DNA of 64,000 nt from Solwaraspora sp. WMMA2056 (GTDB lineage Bacteria > Actinomycetota > Actinomycetes > Mycobacteriales > Micromonosporaceae). The position numbers and the translations under genes were made by a program. Location: assembly GCF_030345095.1 (NCBI RefSeq), contig NZ_CP128360.1, positions 1,674,001-1,738,000 on the forward strand. Reading direction: 5' to 3'. Of the stretch, positions 33,132-43,252 are shown in pieces. The first letter of the stretch is position 1, and every line of letters begins with the position of its first letter. The notes beneath the pieces are model-generated. The model was not told the origin of the DNA, did not search any database, and saw nothing but the letters and a program-made list of their open reading frames with translations.

Positions 33132-33367
33132 TGGCAGCGGGCGTTCCGGCCGCCGAGCTGCGTGAACTCTCCGAAGAGGAGCTGGTCACGAAGCTGCGGG
33201 AGGCCAAGGCGGAGCTGTTCAACCTCCGCGTGCAGGCCGCGACCGGTCAGCTGGACAACAACCGTCGGCTGCAGGTCATCCGTCGGGAGATTGCCCGGAT
33301 CTACACGATCATGCGTGAGCGTGAGTTGGGACTCTCCGCCGCGCCGACTGAGGTGGCTGCATCATGA
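33131..33367 (+). CDS. rpmC: Large ribosomal subunit protein uL29
   Basis: A 78-residue L29 beside the tunnel exit. The motif [36 protein letters not shown] is the family signature. It overlaps the rpsQ start by four bases (ATGA at 33364). Confidence 0.98.
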   Translation: MAAGVPAAELRELSEEELVTKLREAKAELFNLRVQAATGQLDNNRRLQVIRREIARIYTIMRERELGLSAAPTEVAAS

Positions 33368-33654
33368 GTGAGAACACCGCCCCCGAGCAGGGCACGACCG
33401 TGGCCCGGCCGCGCCGTAAGGTGCGTGAAGGGCTCGTGGTCAGCGACAAGATGGAAAAGACCGTCGTCGTCGAGGTCGAGGACCGGGTCAAGCACCGGCT
33501 GTACGGCAAGGTCATGCGCCGTACCAGCAAGCTGAAGGCGCACGACGAGCAGAACGCGTGTGGCATCGGCGACCGGGTGCTGCTGATGGAGACCCGCCCG
33601 CTGTCGGCCACCAAGCGCTGGCGCGTCGTGGAGATCCTCGAAAAGGCGAAGTAG
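33364..33654 (+). CDS. rpsQ: Small ribosomal subunit protein uS17
   Basis: A 96-residue S17 binding 16S helix 11. The core is [27 protein letters not shown], with [26 protein letters not shown] at the end. A short charged N-terminus precedes. A long hairpin lies just downstream, before rplN. Confidence 0.98.
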   Translation: MSENTAPEQGTTVARPRRKVREGLVVSDKMEKTVVVEVEDRVKHRLYGKVMRRTSKLKAHDEQNACGIGDRVLLMETRPLSATKRWRVVEILEKAK

Positions 33655-33660
33655 CCGAAA

Positions 33661-33696
33661 GACCGCGTCCGCCGCCCACCGGCGGCGGAGGCGGTC
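33661..33696 (+). terminator. Long hairpin between rpsQ and rplN
   Basis: The arms 33661-33676 and 33681-33696 pair at 15 of 16 positions around the loop CACC. There is no T-run. It falls at the boundary between the S10 and spc clusters and may be a terminator or an RNA processing site. Confidence 0.6.
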
Positions 33697-33787
33697 GATC
33701 GGGTCCGGATGGCAGCCCGCGCGTCGCGCGGACCAGGTTCTTCCAAGCTCCGGGCGACCGGAGGACTGGCAGACATAGGAGATAGAC

Positions 33788-34156
33788 GTGATCCAGCAGG
33801 AGTCGCGACTGCGTGTCGCCGACAACACGGGTGCCCGGGAGATCCTGTGCATCCGCGTTCTCGGCGGCTCCGGTCGGCGCTACGCAGGCATCGGTGACGT
33901 GATCGTCGGGACGGTCAAGGACGCGATCCCCGGCGCCGGTGTGAAGAAGGGCGACGTGGTCAAGGCCGTCGTCGTCCGGACCGCGAAGGAGAAGCGGCGG
34001 CCGGACGGGTCGTACATCCGCTTCGACGAGAACGCTGCCGTCATCATCAAGGACGGTGGAGACCCGCGCGGTACCCGCATCTTCGGCCCGGTCGGTCGTG
34101 AGCTGCGGGACAAGCGGTTCATGAAGATCATTTCTTTGGCGCCGGAGGTGCTGTAG
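33788..34156 (+). CDS. rplN: Large ribosomal subunit protein uL14
   Basis: A 122-residue L14 at the subunit interface. The GTG at 33788 follows TAGGAGAT and gives the canonical [26 protein letters not shown]. It ends [13 protein letters not shown]. First gene of the spc cluster. Confidence 0.98.
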   Translation: MIQQESRLRVADNTGAREILCIRVLGGSGRRYAGIGDVIVGTVKDAIPGAGVKKGDVVKAVVVRTAKEKRRPDGSYIRFDENAAVIIKDGGDPRGTRIFGPVGRELRDKRFMKIISLAPEVL

Positions 34157-34159
34157 ACC

Positions 34160-34474
34160 GTGAAGGTGAAGAAGGGCGACACGGTCGTCGTCATCGCCGG
34201 TAAGGACAAGGGTGCCAAGGGCAAGGTCATCGCGGCCTACCCTCGGCAGGACAAGGTCCTCGTCGAAGGCGTGAACCGGATCAAGAAGCACACCCGCATC
34301 CAGACCACCCAGCGCGGCGGCAAGACCGGTGGCATCGTCACCCAGGAAGCTCCGATCCACGTCTCGAACGTGCAGGTGCTCGACGCCGACGGCAAGCCGA
34401 CCCGGGTCGGGTACCGCGTCGACGACAGCGGCCAGAAGGTCCGGATCGCGCGTAGCAACGGTAAGGACCTGTGA
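34160..34474 (+). CDS. rplX: Large ribosomal subunit protein uL24
   Basis: A 104-residue L24, an assembly initiator, with a KOW motif ([24 protein letters not shown]). GTG start three bases after rplN. Its TGA shares one base with the rplE ATG. Confidence 0.97.
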   Translation: MKVKKGDTVVVIAGKDKGAKGKVIAAYPRQDKVLVEGVNRIKKHTRIQTTQRGGKTGGIVTQEAPIHVSNVQVLDADGKPTRVGYRVDDSGQKVRIARSNGKDL

Positions 34475-35043
34475 TGACCACCGCTACCCAGACCAGGCCG
34501 GCACCGCGCCTCAAGCAGCGGTACCGCGAGGAGATCGCCGCGCAGCTGCGTGAGCAGTTCCAGTACGGCAACCCGATGCAGGTTCCCGGGCTCGTCAAGA
34601 TCGTGGTGAACATGGGCGTCGGTGAGGCGGCCCGGGACGCCAAGCTGATCGACGGCGCCGTCCGCGACCTGGCCACCATCACCGGCCAGAAGCCGCAGGT
34701 CCGGCGGGCCACCAAGTCCATCGCGCAGTTCAAGCTCCGCGAGGGAATGCCGATCGGCGCCAAGGTCACGCTGCGGGGCGACCGGATGTGGGAGTTCCTG
34801 GACCGGCTGCTGTCCATCGCGCTGCCGCGTATCCGTGACTTCCGCGGGCTCGACGGCCGCAAGCTCGACGGGCACGGCAACTACACGTTCGGGCTCACCG
34901 AGCAGTCGGTGTTCCACGAGATCGACCAGGACCGGATCGATCGCACCCGGGGCATGGACATCACCGTGGTGACCACCGCCAAGACCGACGACGAGGGCCG
35001 GGCGCTGCTCAAGCTCCTGGGCTTCCCGTTCAAGGAGAACTGA
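34474..35043 (+). CDS. rplE: Large ribosomal subunit protein uL5
   Basis: A 189-residue L5 that binds 5S rRNA. The ATG at 34474 overlaps the rplX stop; a GTG directly before it would add one residue. Signatures are [23 protein letters not shown] and KAKTD-type C-terminal [20 protein letters not shown]. rpsZ follows after three bases. Confidence 0.97.
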   Translation: MTTATQTRPAPRLKQRYREEIAAQLREQFQYGNPMQVPGLVKIVVNMGVGEAARDAKLIDGAVRDLATITGQKPQVRRATKSIAQFKLREGMPIGAKVTLRGDRMWEFLDRLLSIALPRIRDFRGLDGRKLDGHGNYTFGLTEQSVFHEIDQDRIDRTRGMDITVVTTAKTDDEGRALLKLLGFPFKEN

Positions 35044-35046
35044 GCA

Positions 35047-35232
35047 ATGGCCAAGAAGGCGTTGATCATCAAGGCCGCCGCGAAGCCGAAGTTCTCGGTA
35101 CGCGCGTACACCCGTTGCCAGCGGTGCGGACGTCCGAAGGCGGTGTACCGCAAGTTCGGCCTCTGCCGGGTGTGCATCCGGGAGATGGCGCACCGCGGTG
35201 AGCTGCCCGGCGTGTCCAAGGCTTCCTGGTAA
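35047..35232 (+). CDS. rpsZ: Small ribosomal subunit protein uS14, zinc type
   Basis: A 61-residue S14 of the zinc-containing type. Four cysteines form two CxxC pairs (RCQRCGRPK and GLCRVCIRE). It ends LPGVSKASW as usual. Placement between rplE and rpsH is the spc-operon position of this form; a zinc-free S14 paralogue, if any, lies outside the window. Confidence 0.98.
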   Translation: MAKKALIIKAAAKPKFSVRAYTRCQRCGRPKAVYRKFGLCRVCIREMAHRGELPGVSKASW

Positions 35233-35309
35233 CCCACCTTGACAGGTCTTCGCCGTAGGCCCGACGGCACAGCCGTCGGGAACCCCGGCGAGAAAGGTTG
35301 ACGAGACCC

Positions 35310-35717
35310 ATGACGATGACCGACCCGATCGCAGACATGCTGACCCGTCTGCGCAACGCCAACCAGGCGTACCACGACCGGGTGACGATGCCGTACTCGA
35401 AGATCAAGGCGAACATCGCCGAGGTCCTCAAGGCCGAGGGTTACATCTCGACCTGGCAGGTCGAGGAGCCCGCCGAGGGCGCCGTCGGCCGGCGGCTGGT
35501 GGTCGATTTGAAGTACGGCCAGAACCGGGAGCGCAGCCTCGCCGGGATCAAGCGCGTGTCCAAGCCGGGTCTGCGGGTGTACGCCAAGTCGGACGAACTG
35601 CCGCGGGTGCTCGGTGGCCTGGGCGTGGCGATCATTTCGACGTCCCAGGGACTGCTCACCGACCGGCAGGCCCGTAAGCGGAGCGTTGGCGGGGAAGTCC
35701 TCGCCTTCGTCTGGTAA
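35310..35717 (+). CDS. rpsH: Small ribosomal subunit protein uS8
   Basis: A 135-residue S8, which nucleates the 30S platform and in E. coli represses the spc operon. The ATG at 35310 ([18 protein letters not shown]) is preferred: GAGAAAGG lies 12 bases before it, and a TTG at 35298 abuts that site. An ATG at 35316 is equally possible. Ends [20 protein letters not shown]. Confidence 0.95.
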   Translation: MTMTDPIADMLTRLRNANQAYHDRVTMPYSKIKANIAEVLKAEGYISTWQVEEPAEGAVGRRLVVDLKYGQNRERSLAGIKRVSKPGLRVYAKSDELPRVLGGLGVAIISTSQGLLTDRQARKRSVGGEVLAFVW

Positions 35718-35734
35718 TCGGGAGACTGGTAACA

Positions 35735-36277
35735 ATGTCGCGTATTGGACGTAAGTCGATCCCGGTGCCGTCCGGCGTCGATGTCAAGATCGACGGCCAG
35801 ACCGTCACGGTGAAGGGGCCCAAGGGCGAGCTCGCCCACGTGCTGCCCGAGCTGATCACGGTCGACCGCAGCGAGGACGGCCAGCTGCAGATCTCCCGCG
35901 CCAACGACGAGCGTCGGGCCAAGGAGCTGCACGGCCTGAGCCGCACGCTGGTGGCGAACATGATCGTCGGGGTGACCGACGGCTACCGCAAGACCTTGGA
36001 GATCGCCGGTACGGGTTACCGGGTCACCGCCAAGGGCAAGGACCTCGAGTTCGCGCTCGGGTTCTCGCACCCGGTGCTGGTGCAGGCCCCGGAAGGGATC
36101 ACCTTCACCGTGGAGCGGCCGACGCTGTTCCACGTCGCCGGGATCAACAAGTGGCAGGTCGGCGAGGTGGCCGCCAACATCCGGAAGATCCGTCCGCCGG
36201 AGCCGTACAAGGGCAAGGGCGTGAAGTACCAGGGCGAGGTCATCCGCCGTAAGGCCGGAAAGGCAGGTAAGAAGTGA
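35735..36277 (+). CDS. rplF: Large ribosomal subunit protein uL6
   Basis: A 180-residue L6 close to the factor-binding site. It has the duplicated fold with [33 protein letters not shown] at the start and the C-terminal motif [19 protein letters not shown]. It overlaps rplR by four bases (GTGA). Confidence 0.98.
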   Translation: MSRIGRKSIPVPSGVDVKIDGQTVTVKGPKGELAHVLPELITVDRSEDGQLQISRANDERRAKELHGLSRTLVANMIVGVTDGYRKTLEIAGTGYRVTAKGKDLEFALGFSHPVLVQAPEGITFTVERPTLFHVAGINKWQVGEVAANIRKIRPPEPYKGKGVKYQGEVIRRKAGKAGKK

Positions 36278-36669
36278 GCGCCACACTGCTGAAGCGCCGG
36301 GCGGGCGGCAGCGTCTCCGCGCGGCGTGCCATCGGGCGGGCGCGCCGGCACTTCCGGGTCCGCAAGAGCGTCAGCGGGACCGCCCAGCGGCCCCGCCTGG
36401 TGGTCACCCGTTCCCTGAAGCACATCGTCGCCCAGATCGTCGACGACACCAAGGGCCACACCCTGGCGTCGGCCTCGACGATGGACGCTTCGCTGCGCGG
36501 CACCGCCGGTGCCAAGAGCGAGCTGGCCGGCAAGGTGGGCACGCTGCTCGCCGAGCGGGCCAGGGCGGCAGGCGTTTCCAAGGTCGTGTTCGACCGTGGG
36601 GGCAACCGGTACGCGGGGCGGATCGCCGCGCTGGCCGACGCCGCCCGCGAAGCCGGACTCGAGTTCTGA
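36274..36669 (+). CDS. rplR: Large ribosomal subunit protein uL18
   Basis: A 131-residue L18, the second 5S rRNA binder. The core [31 protein letters not shown] and the end [28 protein letters not shown] are typical. GTG start within the rplF stop. A 72-base gap separates it from rpsE. Confidence 0.98.
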   Translation: MSATLLKRRAGGSVSARRAIGRARRHFRVRKSVSGTAQRPRLVVTRSLKHIVAQIVDDTKGHTLASASTMDASLRGTAGAKSELAGKVGTLLAERARAAGVSKVVFDRGGNRYAGRIAALADAAREAGLEF

Positions 36670-36741
36670 CGGCCGTCTGATGCGTATCCAGACGAGTCGA
36701 ATCGAAGCAAACCCCGTCACGAGTAGGAAGGAAGACTGCTG

Positions 36742-37356
36742 ATGCCAGGTCAACAGCGTCGTGGCGGCGGGTCCGGTGGCAGCGAAGGTGGTCGCCGCGA
36801 CAACCGCCGTGAGGGCGGTCGCGGCAACGCGCCCGTCGAGAAGACCCCACACCTGGAGCGGGTCGTCGCGATCAACCGGGTCGCCAAGGTCGTCAAGGGC
36901 GGTCGGCGGTTCAGCTTCACCGCCCTGGTGATCGTGGGCGACGGCGACGGCACGGTGGGCGTGGGCTACGGCAAGGCCAAGGAGGTGCCCGCGGCGATCG
37001 CCAAGGGTGTCGAGGAGGCCAAGAAGCACTTCTTCAAGGTGCCCCGGATCGCCGCGTCGATCCCGCACCCGGTGCAGGGCGAGGACGCCGCCGGCGTGGT
37101 CCTGCTGAAGCCGGCGAGCGCCGGTACGGGTGTCATCGCGGGTGGACCGGTGCGTGCGGTGCTGGAGTGCGCGGGCATCCACGACGTGCTCTCCAAGAGC
37201 CTCGGCTCGTCCAACCCGATCAACATCGTGCACGCCACGGTGGCCGCGCTGAAGGGCCTGGAGTCGCCGGAGGCGGTGGCTGCCCGGCGTGGTCTGCCGG
37301 TCGAGGACGTGGCCCCGGCCGCGATGCTCGCCTCCCGCGCGGGCGCAGGGGCGTGA
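36742..37356 (+). CDS. rpsE: Small ribosomal subunit protein uS5
   Basis: A 204-residue S5 involved in decoding accuracy. A Gly/Arg-rich N-terminal tail (about residues 1-33) precedes the dsRNA-binding-like domain ([32 protein letters not shown], with the spectinomycin loop VVKGGRRFS). The C-terminal domain has [35 protein letters not shown] at 36742 follows GGAAGGAAG. Confidence 0.98.
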   Translation: MPGQQRRGGGSGGSEGGRRDNRREGGRGNAPVEKTPHLERVVAINRVAKVVKGGRRFSFTALVIVGDGDGTVGVGYGKAKEVPAAIAKGVEEAKKHFFKVPRIAASIPHPVQGEDAAGVVLLKPASAGTGVIAGGPVRAVLECAGIHDVLSKSLGSSNPINIVHATVAALKGLESPEAVAARRGLPVEDVAPAAMLASRAGAGA

Positions 37357-37384
37357 CAGCGACAATGAACGGAGGGCGGCTGCA

Positions 37385-37567
37385 ATGGCACGTCTGAAGG
37401 TGACCCAGGTCCGATCCGGGATCGGGACCAAGCGCAACCAGCGGGAGTCGCTGCGGTCGCTCGGTCTCAAGCGGATCAACGACGTGGTGGTCAAGGAGGA
37501 CCGGCCCGAGATCCGGGGCATGATCTTCACCGTGAACCACCTCGTGCAGGTCGAGGAGGTCGAGTAA
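37385..37567 (+). CDS. rpmD: Large ribosomal subunit protein uL30
   Basis: A 60-residue L30, the usual length. It reads [35 protein letters not shown] and ends in acidic VEEVE. The start at 37385 follows GGAGGGC. The last base of its stop is the first base of the rplO ATG. Confidence 0.97.
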   Translation: MARLKVTQVRSGIGTKRNQRESLRSLGLKRINDVVVKEDRPEIRGMIFTVNHLVQVEEVE

Positions 37568-38010
37568 TGACGATCAAGGTCCATCACCTCCGGCCGGCGC
37601 CGGGGTCCAAGACCGCGAAGACCCGGGTGGGTCGCGGTGAGGGCTCCAAGGGCAAGACGGCCGGTCGGGGCACCAAGGGCTCGAAGGCCCGGAAGAACAT
37701 CCCTGCCGCGTTCGAGGGTGGGCAGATGCCCATCCACATGCGGCTGCCGAAGCTCAAGGGCTTCAAGAACCGGTTCAAGGTCGTCTACCAGGTGGTCAAC
37801 CTGGACCGGCTGGCTGAACTCTTCCCCAACGGTGGAGCGGTCGGTCCGGAGCAGTTGACCGAGGCGGGCGCGGTCCGTAAGGGTCAACCGGTCAAGGTCC
37901 TCGGCAGCGGCGAGCTGGGCGGTGTGGCGCTCCAGGTGTCGGCGCACGCGTTCAGCGGTGCCGCCAAGGAGAAGATCACCGCTGCTGGTGGCTCGGTCAC
38001 CGAGCTCTGA
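37567..38010 (+). CDS. rplO: Large ribosomal subunit protein uL15
   Basis: A 147-residue L15, an assembly protein. The N-terminus has [31 protein letters not shown] and the middle [17 protein letters not shown]. It starts on the stop of rpmD. A hairpin follows before secY. Confidence 0.98.
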   Translation: MTIKVHHLRPAPGSKTAKTRVGRGEGSKGKTAGRGTKGSKARKNIPAAFEGGQMPIHMRLPKLKGFKNRFKVVYQVVNLDRLAELFPNGGAVGPEQLTEAGAVRKGQPVKVLGSGELGGVALQVSAHAFSGAAKEKITAAGGSVTEL

Positions 38011-38026
38011 ACACCTCAGCCTGGAC

Positions 38027-38065
38027 GTGGCGCTCGCTCAGTTCTTCACGACTGACGGGCGCCAC
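38027..38065 (+). terminator. Hairpin between rplO and secY
   Basis: GTGGCGC (38027-38033) pairs with GCGCCAC (38059-38065), and an inner TCAGT/ACTGA stem extends it. It starts 17 bases after the rplO stop and likely limits read-through into secY. Confidence 0.5.
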
Positions 38066-38245
38066 GGCCTACTGGGAAAGCTTTCATCCCGTTAACATCG
38101 GGATCGGTGTATGTTCTAGGGCACGCCTGCCCAGACCGACGCCGGACTGTTAGAGTCCGATGCCAGCCATGGATATCGGGCGCCCCGTACCCGCCCCGAC
38201 CCGCCAGGACATCCGGCGGCCACCTCGCGCAGCAGGAGGAAGAAG

Positions 38246-39577
38246 TTGCTCTCCGCCTTTCTCAGTGCGTTCCGAACGCCTGACCTGCGCAAGAAGCTGC
38301 TGTTCACGGTCTTCATCGTCGCGATCTACCGGCTCGGGGCCACGCTGCCCAGCCCCGGTGTGTCGTACGGGAACGTGCAGCAGTGCATCAACACGATGGA
38401 GAACAGCGACACCAGCGGGGTCTTCACCCTGCTGAACCTCTTCTCTGGTGGCGCGCTGCTGTCGCTGTCGGTCTTCGCGCTGGGCATCATGCCCTACATC
38501 ACCGCGTCGATCATCCTGCAGCTGCTCACCGTGGTCATCCCCCGGCTGGAGCAGCTGCGCAAGGAGGGCCAGTCCGGTCAGGCGAAGATCACCCAGTACA
38601 CCCGGTACCTGACGCTGGGCCTGGGCGTCCTGCAGGCCTCGGCCTTCGTCGCGCTCGCCCGCTCCGGTCAGCTGTTCAACAACATGTGCGACCAGTGGCC
38701 GATCATCCCGGACGGCACCGGCCTGCCGACCTGGCTGACGCTCAGCGTCCTGGTCATCACGATGACCGCCGGCACCGGCGTGGTGATGTGGCTCGGCGAG
38801 CTGATCACCGACCGGGGCGTCGGCAACGGCATGTCCGTCCTGATCTTCACCTCGATCGCGGCGCGGCTGCCGAGCGAGGGCTGGGCCATCAAGAACACCC
38901 ACGGCTGGGGGATGTTCGCCCTGGTGCTGCTGCTGGTCCTGATGGTCATCACCGCAGTGGTCTTCATCGAGCAGGCGCAGCGGCGCATCCCGGTGCAGTA
39001 CGCCAAGCGGATGATCGGCCGGCGGATGTACGGCGGTACCTCCACCTACATCCCGCTGAAGGTCAACCAGGCCGGTGTCATCCCGGTGATCTTCGCCTCC
39101 TCGGTGCTCTACCTCCCGCAGCTCGGGCTACAGTTCTTCGATCCGAACGACCCTGGCCAGGTGCAGGCCTGGATCCAGAACAACCTGGCGAACCCGACCA
39201 GCCCGATCTACATCGTCACCTATTTCTTCATGATCATCTTCTTCACGTACTTCTACGTGTCGATCACGTTCAACCCGACCGAGGTCGCGGAGAACATGAA
39301 GAAGTACGGTGGCTTCGTCCCTGGTATCCGGCCTGGCCGGCCCACCGCCGAGTACCTCGACTTCATCCTCAGCCGGATCACCCTGCCGGGTGCGCTCTAC
39401 CTGGGCATCATCTCCGTCCTGCCGAACTTCTTCTTCATCTGGCTGGACAGCGACCAGTACGTGAACTTCCCGTTCGGTGGCACCGCCGTGCTGATCATGG
39501 TCGGCGTCGGACTGGAGACCGTGAAGCAGATCGAGAGCCAACTCATGCAGCGCAACTACGAAGGGTTCCTCCGGTAG
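38246..39577 (+). CDS. secY: Preprotein translocase subunit SecY
   Basis: A 443-residue channel subunit of SecYEG with ten membrane helices. The TTG at 38246 follows AGCAGGAGGAAG and gives LLSAFLSAFRTPDLRKKLLFTVFIVAIYRLG, as in other SecY proteins. The plug/pore segments (SGGALLSLSVFALGIMPYITASIILQLL) and the ribosome-docking loops (near GQAKITQYTRYLTLGL and YVSITFNPTEVAENMKKYGGFVPGIRPG) are conserved. A TTAACA (38092) with TTCTAG (38114) upstream could be a weak promoter. adk starts at the very next base after the stop. Confidence 0.98.
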   Translation: MLSAFLSAFRTPDLRKKLLFTVFIVAIYRLGATLPSPGVSYGNVQQCINTMENSDTSGVFTLLNLFSGGALLSLSVFALGIMPYITASIILQLLTVVIPRLEQLRKEGQSGQAKITQYTRYLTLGLGVLQASAFVALARSGQLFNNMCDQWPIIPDGTGLPTWLTLSVLVITMTAGTGVVMWLGELITDRGVGNGMSVLIFTSIAARLPSEGWAIKNTHGWGMFALVLLLVLMVITAVVFIEQAQRRIPVQYAKRMIGRRMYGGTSTYIPLKVNQAGVIPVIFASSVLYLPQLGLQFFDPNDPGQVQAWIQNNLANPTSPIYIVTYFFMIIFFTYFYVSITFNPTEVAENMKKYGGFVPGIRPGRPTAEYLDFILSRITLPGALYLGIISVLPNFFFIWLDSDQYVNFPFGGTAVLIMVGVGLETVKQIESQLMQRNYEGFLR

Positions 39578-40231
39578 ATGAGGCTGGTACTGGTCGGTCC
39601 CCCCGGGGCGGGGAAGGGGACCCAGGCCGAGTTCATCGCCGCTCACCTGGCCGTGCCCAAGATCTCGACCGGGGACATCTTCCGTGCCAACGTCACCCAG
39701 GGAACGCCGCTGGGCGTCGAGGCGAAGCGGTACATGGATGCCGGCAAGCTGGTCCCGGACGAAGTGACCATCAACATGGTCCGGGACCGGCTGGCCGAGC
39801 CGGACGCGGCCGACGGTTTCCTGCTCGACGGCTTCCCGCGGACCACTCCGCAGGCCGCCGCGTTGGACAAGCTGCTGGCTGACCTCGGTACCGCGTTGGA
39901 CCTGGTGCTGGAGCTGGTCGTCGACGACGACGAGGTGATCCGGCGGCTGTCGGGCCGCCGTACCTGCCGCGGCTGCGGCAAGATCTGGCACGTCGAGTTC
40001 GACGCGCCGGCCACCGAGGGCCGCTGCGACCGGTGCGGGGCGGAGCTGTTCCAGCGCGACGACGACAAGTCGGAGACCATCGCCCGTCGGCTGGTGGAGT
40101 ACGCCGACAAGACCGCGCCGCTGGTCGACTACTACGGAGCCCAGGGCAAGCTGGTGGGGATCGACGCCACCGGCCCGGTCGAGGACGTCACGGTACGCGC
40201 GATCGACGCCCTGCGCTCGTACGGCGGGTAA
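39578..40231 (+). CDS. adk: Adenylate kinase
   Basis: A 217-residue long-form adenylate kinase, ATP + AMP to 2 ADP. The P-loop is [10 protein letters not shown], the AMP site includes KISTGDIFR, and [10 protein letters not shown] is present. The LID has four cysteines (CRGCGKIW and CDRCGAEL), so it should bind zinc as in Gram-positive kinases. It abuts secY with no gap, and map follows after six bases. Confidence 0.97.
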   Translation: MRLVLVGPPGAGKGTQAEFIAAHLAVPKISTGDIFRANVTQGTPLGVEAKRYMDAGKLVPDEVTINMVRDRLAEPDAADGFLLDGFPRTTPQAAALDKLLADLGTALDLVLELVVDDDEVIRRLSGRRTCRGCGKIWHVEFDAPATEGRCDRCGAELFQRDDDKSETIARRLVEYADKTAPLVDYYGAQGKLVGIDATGPVEDVTVRAIDALRSYGG

Positions 40232-40237
40232 CGCCCG

Positions 40238-41086
40238 ATGCGCCGCCAACAGCTGGACATCCAGCTGAAGTCCCCCGAGCAGATCGACCTGATGCGGGCC
40301 GCCGGCCTGGTGGTGGCCGACGCGCTGGCCCGGATGCGGGCCGCGATCGCACCCGGTGTCACCACCGCCGACCTGGACGCGATCGCCGAGCAGACCATCC
40401 GGGACGCCGGCGCGGTGCCGTCGTTCAAGGGCTACCACGGGTTTCCGGCGACGATCTGCTCGTCGGTCAACGCCCAGGTGGTGCACGCCATCCCGGCTGC
40501 CGACCAGGTGCTGCGCGACGGGGACGTGATCTCGGTCGACTGCGGGGCGATCCTGGACGGCTGGCACGGCGACGCCGCGTTCACGGCGACGGTCGGCGAG
40601 GTCCGGCCCGAACTGCTGCGGATGGTCACGGTCGCCGAGGACGCGCTCTGGGCAGGGATCGCCGCCGCGGCGCGCGGCGCGGCCAGCGGCCGGGGCCGGC
40701 TCACCGACATCTCGTACGCGATCGAGCGGGCCATCCGGGCGGGTGGCCGCTACGGCATCGTCGAGGGGTACGGCGGGCACGGCATCGGCACCGAGATGCA
40801 CCAGGACCCGCACGTGCTCAACTACGGCCGGCCCGGCAAGGGGCCGAAGCTGGTCCCGGGGATGGCGTTGGCGATCGAGCCGATGATCACCGAGGGGTCG
40901 GCCCGTACCGAGGAGCTGGCCGACGGCTGGACGGTGGTGACCCGGGACGGGTCGATGGCGGTGCACGTCGAGCACTCGATGGCGTTGCTGCCCGACGGTG
41001 TCTGGGTGTTGACCGAGCCCGACGGCGGCCGGTCCCGGCTGGGTGACCTGGTCACCGCCCGGCAGCCCGCGCAGTCGCGGAGCTGA
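40238..41086 (+). CDS. map: Methionine aminopeptidase, type I
   Basis: A 282-residue metalloenzyme that removes the initiator methionine. The metal ligands are visible in order: Asp in SVDCGAILDGWHGD (two Asp), His in GYGGHGIGTEMHQDP, Glu in ALAIEPMITEG, and Glu in VHVEHSMALL. The substrate His is in FKGYHGFPATI. It follows adk in the conserved secY-adk-map order. The C-terminal tail after GVWVLTEPDGG is an Arg/Gln-rich stretch without a domain. Confidence 0.96.
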   Translation: MRRQQLDIQLKSPEQIDLMRAAGLVVADALARMRAAIAPGVTTADLDAIAEQTIRDAGAVPSFKGYHGFPATICSSVNAQVVHAIPAADQVLRDGDVISVDCGAILDGWHGDAAFTATVGEVRPELLRMVTVAEDALWAGIAAAARGAASGRGRLTDISYAIERAIRAGGRYGIVEGYGGHGIGTEMHQDPHVLNYGRPGKGPKLVPGMALAIEPMITEGSARTEELADGWTVVTRDGSMAVHVEHSMALLPDGVWVLTEPDGGRSRLGDLVTARQPAQSRS

Positions 41087-41158
41087 GGTCGCGTTGCGGC
41101 CGACCCGCGTTGGCCGTCGCGGCCGACCCGCGTTGGCCAGCGGTGGCGGCGGGGTGTC

Positions 41159-41731
41159 ATGCTCGTACCCATGGATCGGCGGGACGGGATGCGGGCGAGC
41201 GACGCCGACCGTGAAGCGGTGGCTGAGCGGTTGCGGACGGCCCTGAACGAGGGCCGGCTGGACCTGGCCGAGTTCGACGAGCGCCTCCAGCGGGTGTACG
41301 CGGCGAAGACGTACGGCGACCTGGGCGGCCTGTTGACCGATCTCCCGCCGGTGGCCGCCGCCGGATCAGCGCAGTTGGCACCGATCATCGGTGCCGGGCT
41401 GCCGGCGGAGCTGACCCCGGGCCCGGACGGTCGTTACCCGCATGCCACCCGCCGCTGGGTCACCAAACAGTGGGAGGGGTACGGCACCGCGGTGGGCATC
41501 ACCACCGCGATCTGGGCGGTGATCTGTGTCATGTCCCAGGATCTGCTCTACTTCTGGCCGGGCTGGGTGGCCGGCCCGTGGGGTGCGGTGCTGATCGTCA
41601 CCACGGTGCTTGGCCTGATGAACGGTGAGCCGCAGCGGTGGACCGCCAAGCAGGCGCAGCGGGAACTGGACAAGCAGGCGAGGTCCGAGCGGAAACGGAT
41701 CGAACGGGAGCAGGGCCCGAGCGCCGCGTAG
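41159..41731 (+). CDS. DUF1707 (SHOCT-like) and 2TM domain protein
   Basis: A 190-residue protein. The N-terminal DUF1707 domain is MRASDADREAVAERLRTALNEGRLDLAEFDERLQRVYAAKTYGDL … DLP. A membrane part follows, with two helices (TAVGITTAIWAVICVM and GPWGAVLIVTTVLGLMNG), the layout of 2TM domains. It ends in a charged coiled segment (AKQAQRELDKQARSERKRIERE). Start at 41159; an in-frame ATG at 41171 is also possible. DUF1707 proteins are common in actinobacteria, with no defined role. It is an insertion between map and infA. Confidence 0.85.
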   Translation: MLVPMDRRDGMRASDADREAVAERLRTALNEGRLDLAEFDERLQRVYAAKTYGDLGGLLTDLPPVAAAGSAQLAPIIGAGLPAELTPGPDGRYPHATRRWVTKQWEGYGTAVGITTAIWAVICVMSQDLLYFWPGWVAGPWGAVLIVTTVLGLMNGEPQRWTAKQAQRELDKQARSERKRIEREQGPSAA

Positions 41732-41869
41732 CGACGACGCCGACGCGCCCGCCCGCGCGGCGCAGGTGCCGCACGAGGGCTGCGGGCGACGACACCCGTA
41801 CGGCTGAGGGTGGTAATCACCCATGGTGTCGGGGTTTGTCGGATACACTGACCCCCGGCGACGCGCGGT

Positions 41870-41899
41870 TTGCTGTCCGCGTGACAACCCGCGTACACT
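41870..41899 (+). promoter_or_regulatory. Promoter for infA and the alpha cluster
   Basis: TTGCTG (41870-41875), 18 bases, TACACT (41894-41899). A second TACACT at 41844-41849 lacks a good -35. The remaining 409-base gap before infA shows no gene; the leader would be about 235 bases. Confidence 0.6.
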
Positions 41900-42140
41900 G
41901 ATAGGTCGGCGCACAGCGTCCTCTCCAGCGTGCCTGCTCTGCGCTTCGGCAGGCCGTTTCTGATCGAGTGGCGGGCGGGTTTCACGATCCGTGTCGCACC
42001 CGGCAGATGTCTGGAGCCGCGGCTGGCGCGGGCGTGTCGCAAGGTCGGCGGACCGGTTCCCGGTCGGCGGGCCCAGGCGACGGTCCGCGAATGGTGTTGT
42101 GAGCCGATCCCGAGCAACCGACGTCAGGACAGCGGAGGAC

Positions 42141-42362
42141 ATGCCGAAAAAAGACGGGGCCATCGAGATCGAGGGCCGAGTGATCGAGCCACTCCCGAAC
42201 GCCATGTTCCGGGTGGAGCTCGCCAACGGCCACAAGGTGCTGGCTCACATCAGCGGCAAGATGCGGCAGCACTACATCCGCATCCTGCCCGAGGACCGGG
42301 TCGTCGTCGAGCTCTCGCCGTACGACCTCACCCGCGGGCGGATCGTCTATCGCTACAAGTAA
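42141..42362 (+). CDS. infA: Translation initiation factor IF-1
   Basis: A 73-residue S1/OB-fold protein that occupies the A site during initiation. The ATG at 42141 follows GCGGAGGAC and gives [23 protein letters not shown]. The segment [30 protein letters not shown] is the IF-1 signature. rpmJ follows after 88 bases. Confidence 0.98.
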   Translation: MPKKDGAIEIEGRVIEPLPNAMFRVELANGHKVLAHISGKMRQHYIRILPEDRVVVELSPYDLTRGRIVYRYK

Positions 42363-42450
42363 CCACCTGACGGCGGCCGGGGCGTCCCGTGTCCGTCCTC
42401 AAGCCCGGTCCGCGCCTGCGGACAGGGCGTCACTGGAAGTAAGGCACACC

Positions 42451-42564
42451 GTGAAGGTCAAGCCGAGCGTCAAGAGGATCTGCAACAAGTGCCGGGTTAT
42501 CCGCCGGCACGGCCGGGTGATGGTGATCTGCACCGACCCCCGGCACAAGCAGCGCCAGGGCTGA
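42451..42564 (+). CDS. rpmJ: Large ribosomal subunit protein bL36
   Basis: A 37-residue L36. The GTG at 42451 follows GGAAGTAAGG and gives [14 protein letters not shown]. The zinc ligands Cys11, Cys14, Cys27 and His32 are all present (CNKC … CTDPRH), so it is the zinc-binding form. Confidence 0.97.
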   Translation: MKVKPSVKRICNKCRVIRRHGRVMVICTDPRHKQRQG

Positions 42565-42810
42565 CCCCAGGGGCCGACCGGCAACCGCCGGGCCGGCGAC
42601 GGGGCGGCTCAGGCGGCCGATCCGCACAACAGCACATGCTCGTCCCAGCCGCGAGCCACAGCGCGACACGTCGCTGTGCGACGCGGCCCAACCCCCGGTC
42701 GGAGGCCGGGGCCCGGCACGTCGACGGCCCGTACGGGTCGGCCGACCTGGGCAGCCGGGGTGGGGCGGGCTCAGACCTCCGCGCACACCACCTGAGGAGT
42801 ACGCCCGCAC

Positions 42811-43191
42811 ATGGCACGTCTAGTCGGCGTCGATCTGCCCCGCGAAAAGCGGATGGAGATCGCGCTCACCTACATTTTCGGGATCGGCCGGACCCGTTCG
42901 ATCGCCACGCTCGCCGCGACTGGCATCGACCCGAACAAGCGGGTCCGCGACCTCACCGACGAGGAGCTGGTCCAGCTCCGCGATCACATCGAGGCCAGCT
43001 TCAAGGTCGAAGGTGATCTGCGTCGTGAGGTCGCCGCAGACATCCGCCGCAAGGTGGAGATCGGCTGCTACGAGGGCATCCGGCACCGCCGCGGACTGCC
43101 CGTGCGCGGCCAGCGCACCCGGACCAACGCCCGGACCCGCAAGGGCCCGAAGCGGACCGTCGCCGGCAAGAAGAAGCCGGGCAAGAAGTAG
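42811..43191 (+). CDS. rpsM: Small ribosomal subunit protein uS13
   Basis: A 126-residue S13 of the 30S head, contacting S19 and the P-site tRNA. It reads [26 protein letters not shown] and the basic tail [34 protein letters not shown] hairpin CACAGCG/CGCTGTG (about 42657-42678) lies in the 246-base gap before it. Confidence 0.98.
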   Translation: MARLVGVDLPREKRMEIALTYIFGIGRTRSIATLAATGIDPNKRVRDLTDEELVQLRDHIEASFKVEGDLRREVAADIRRKVEIGCYEGIRHRRGLPVRGQRTRTNARTRKGPKRTVAGKKKPGKK

Positions 43192-43252
43192 TACTGGCCG
43201 TCACCGGGTCCGACCGGATACCTCGATCGTCCAATAGGAGCGCAGAAAACTC

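Noticed and set aside
38150-38902. A minus-strand frame over the start of secY.
   Set aside because: Antisense to secY and of low-complexity composition; no start signals.
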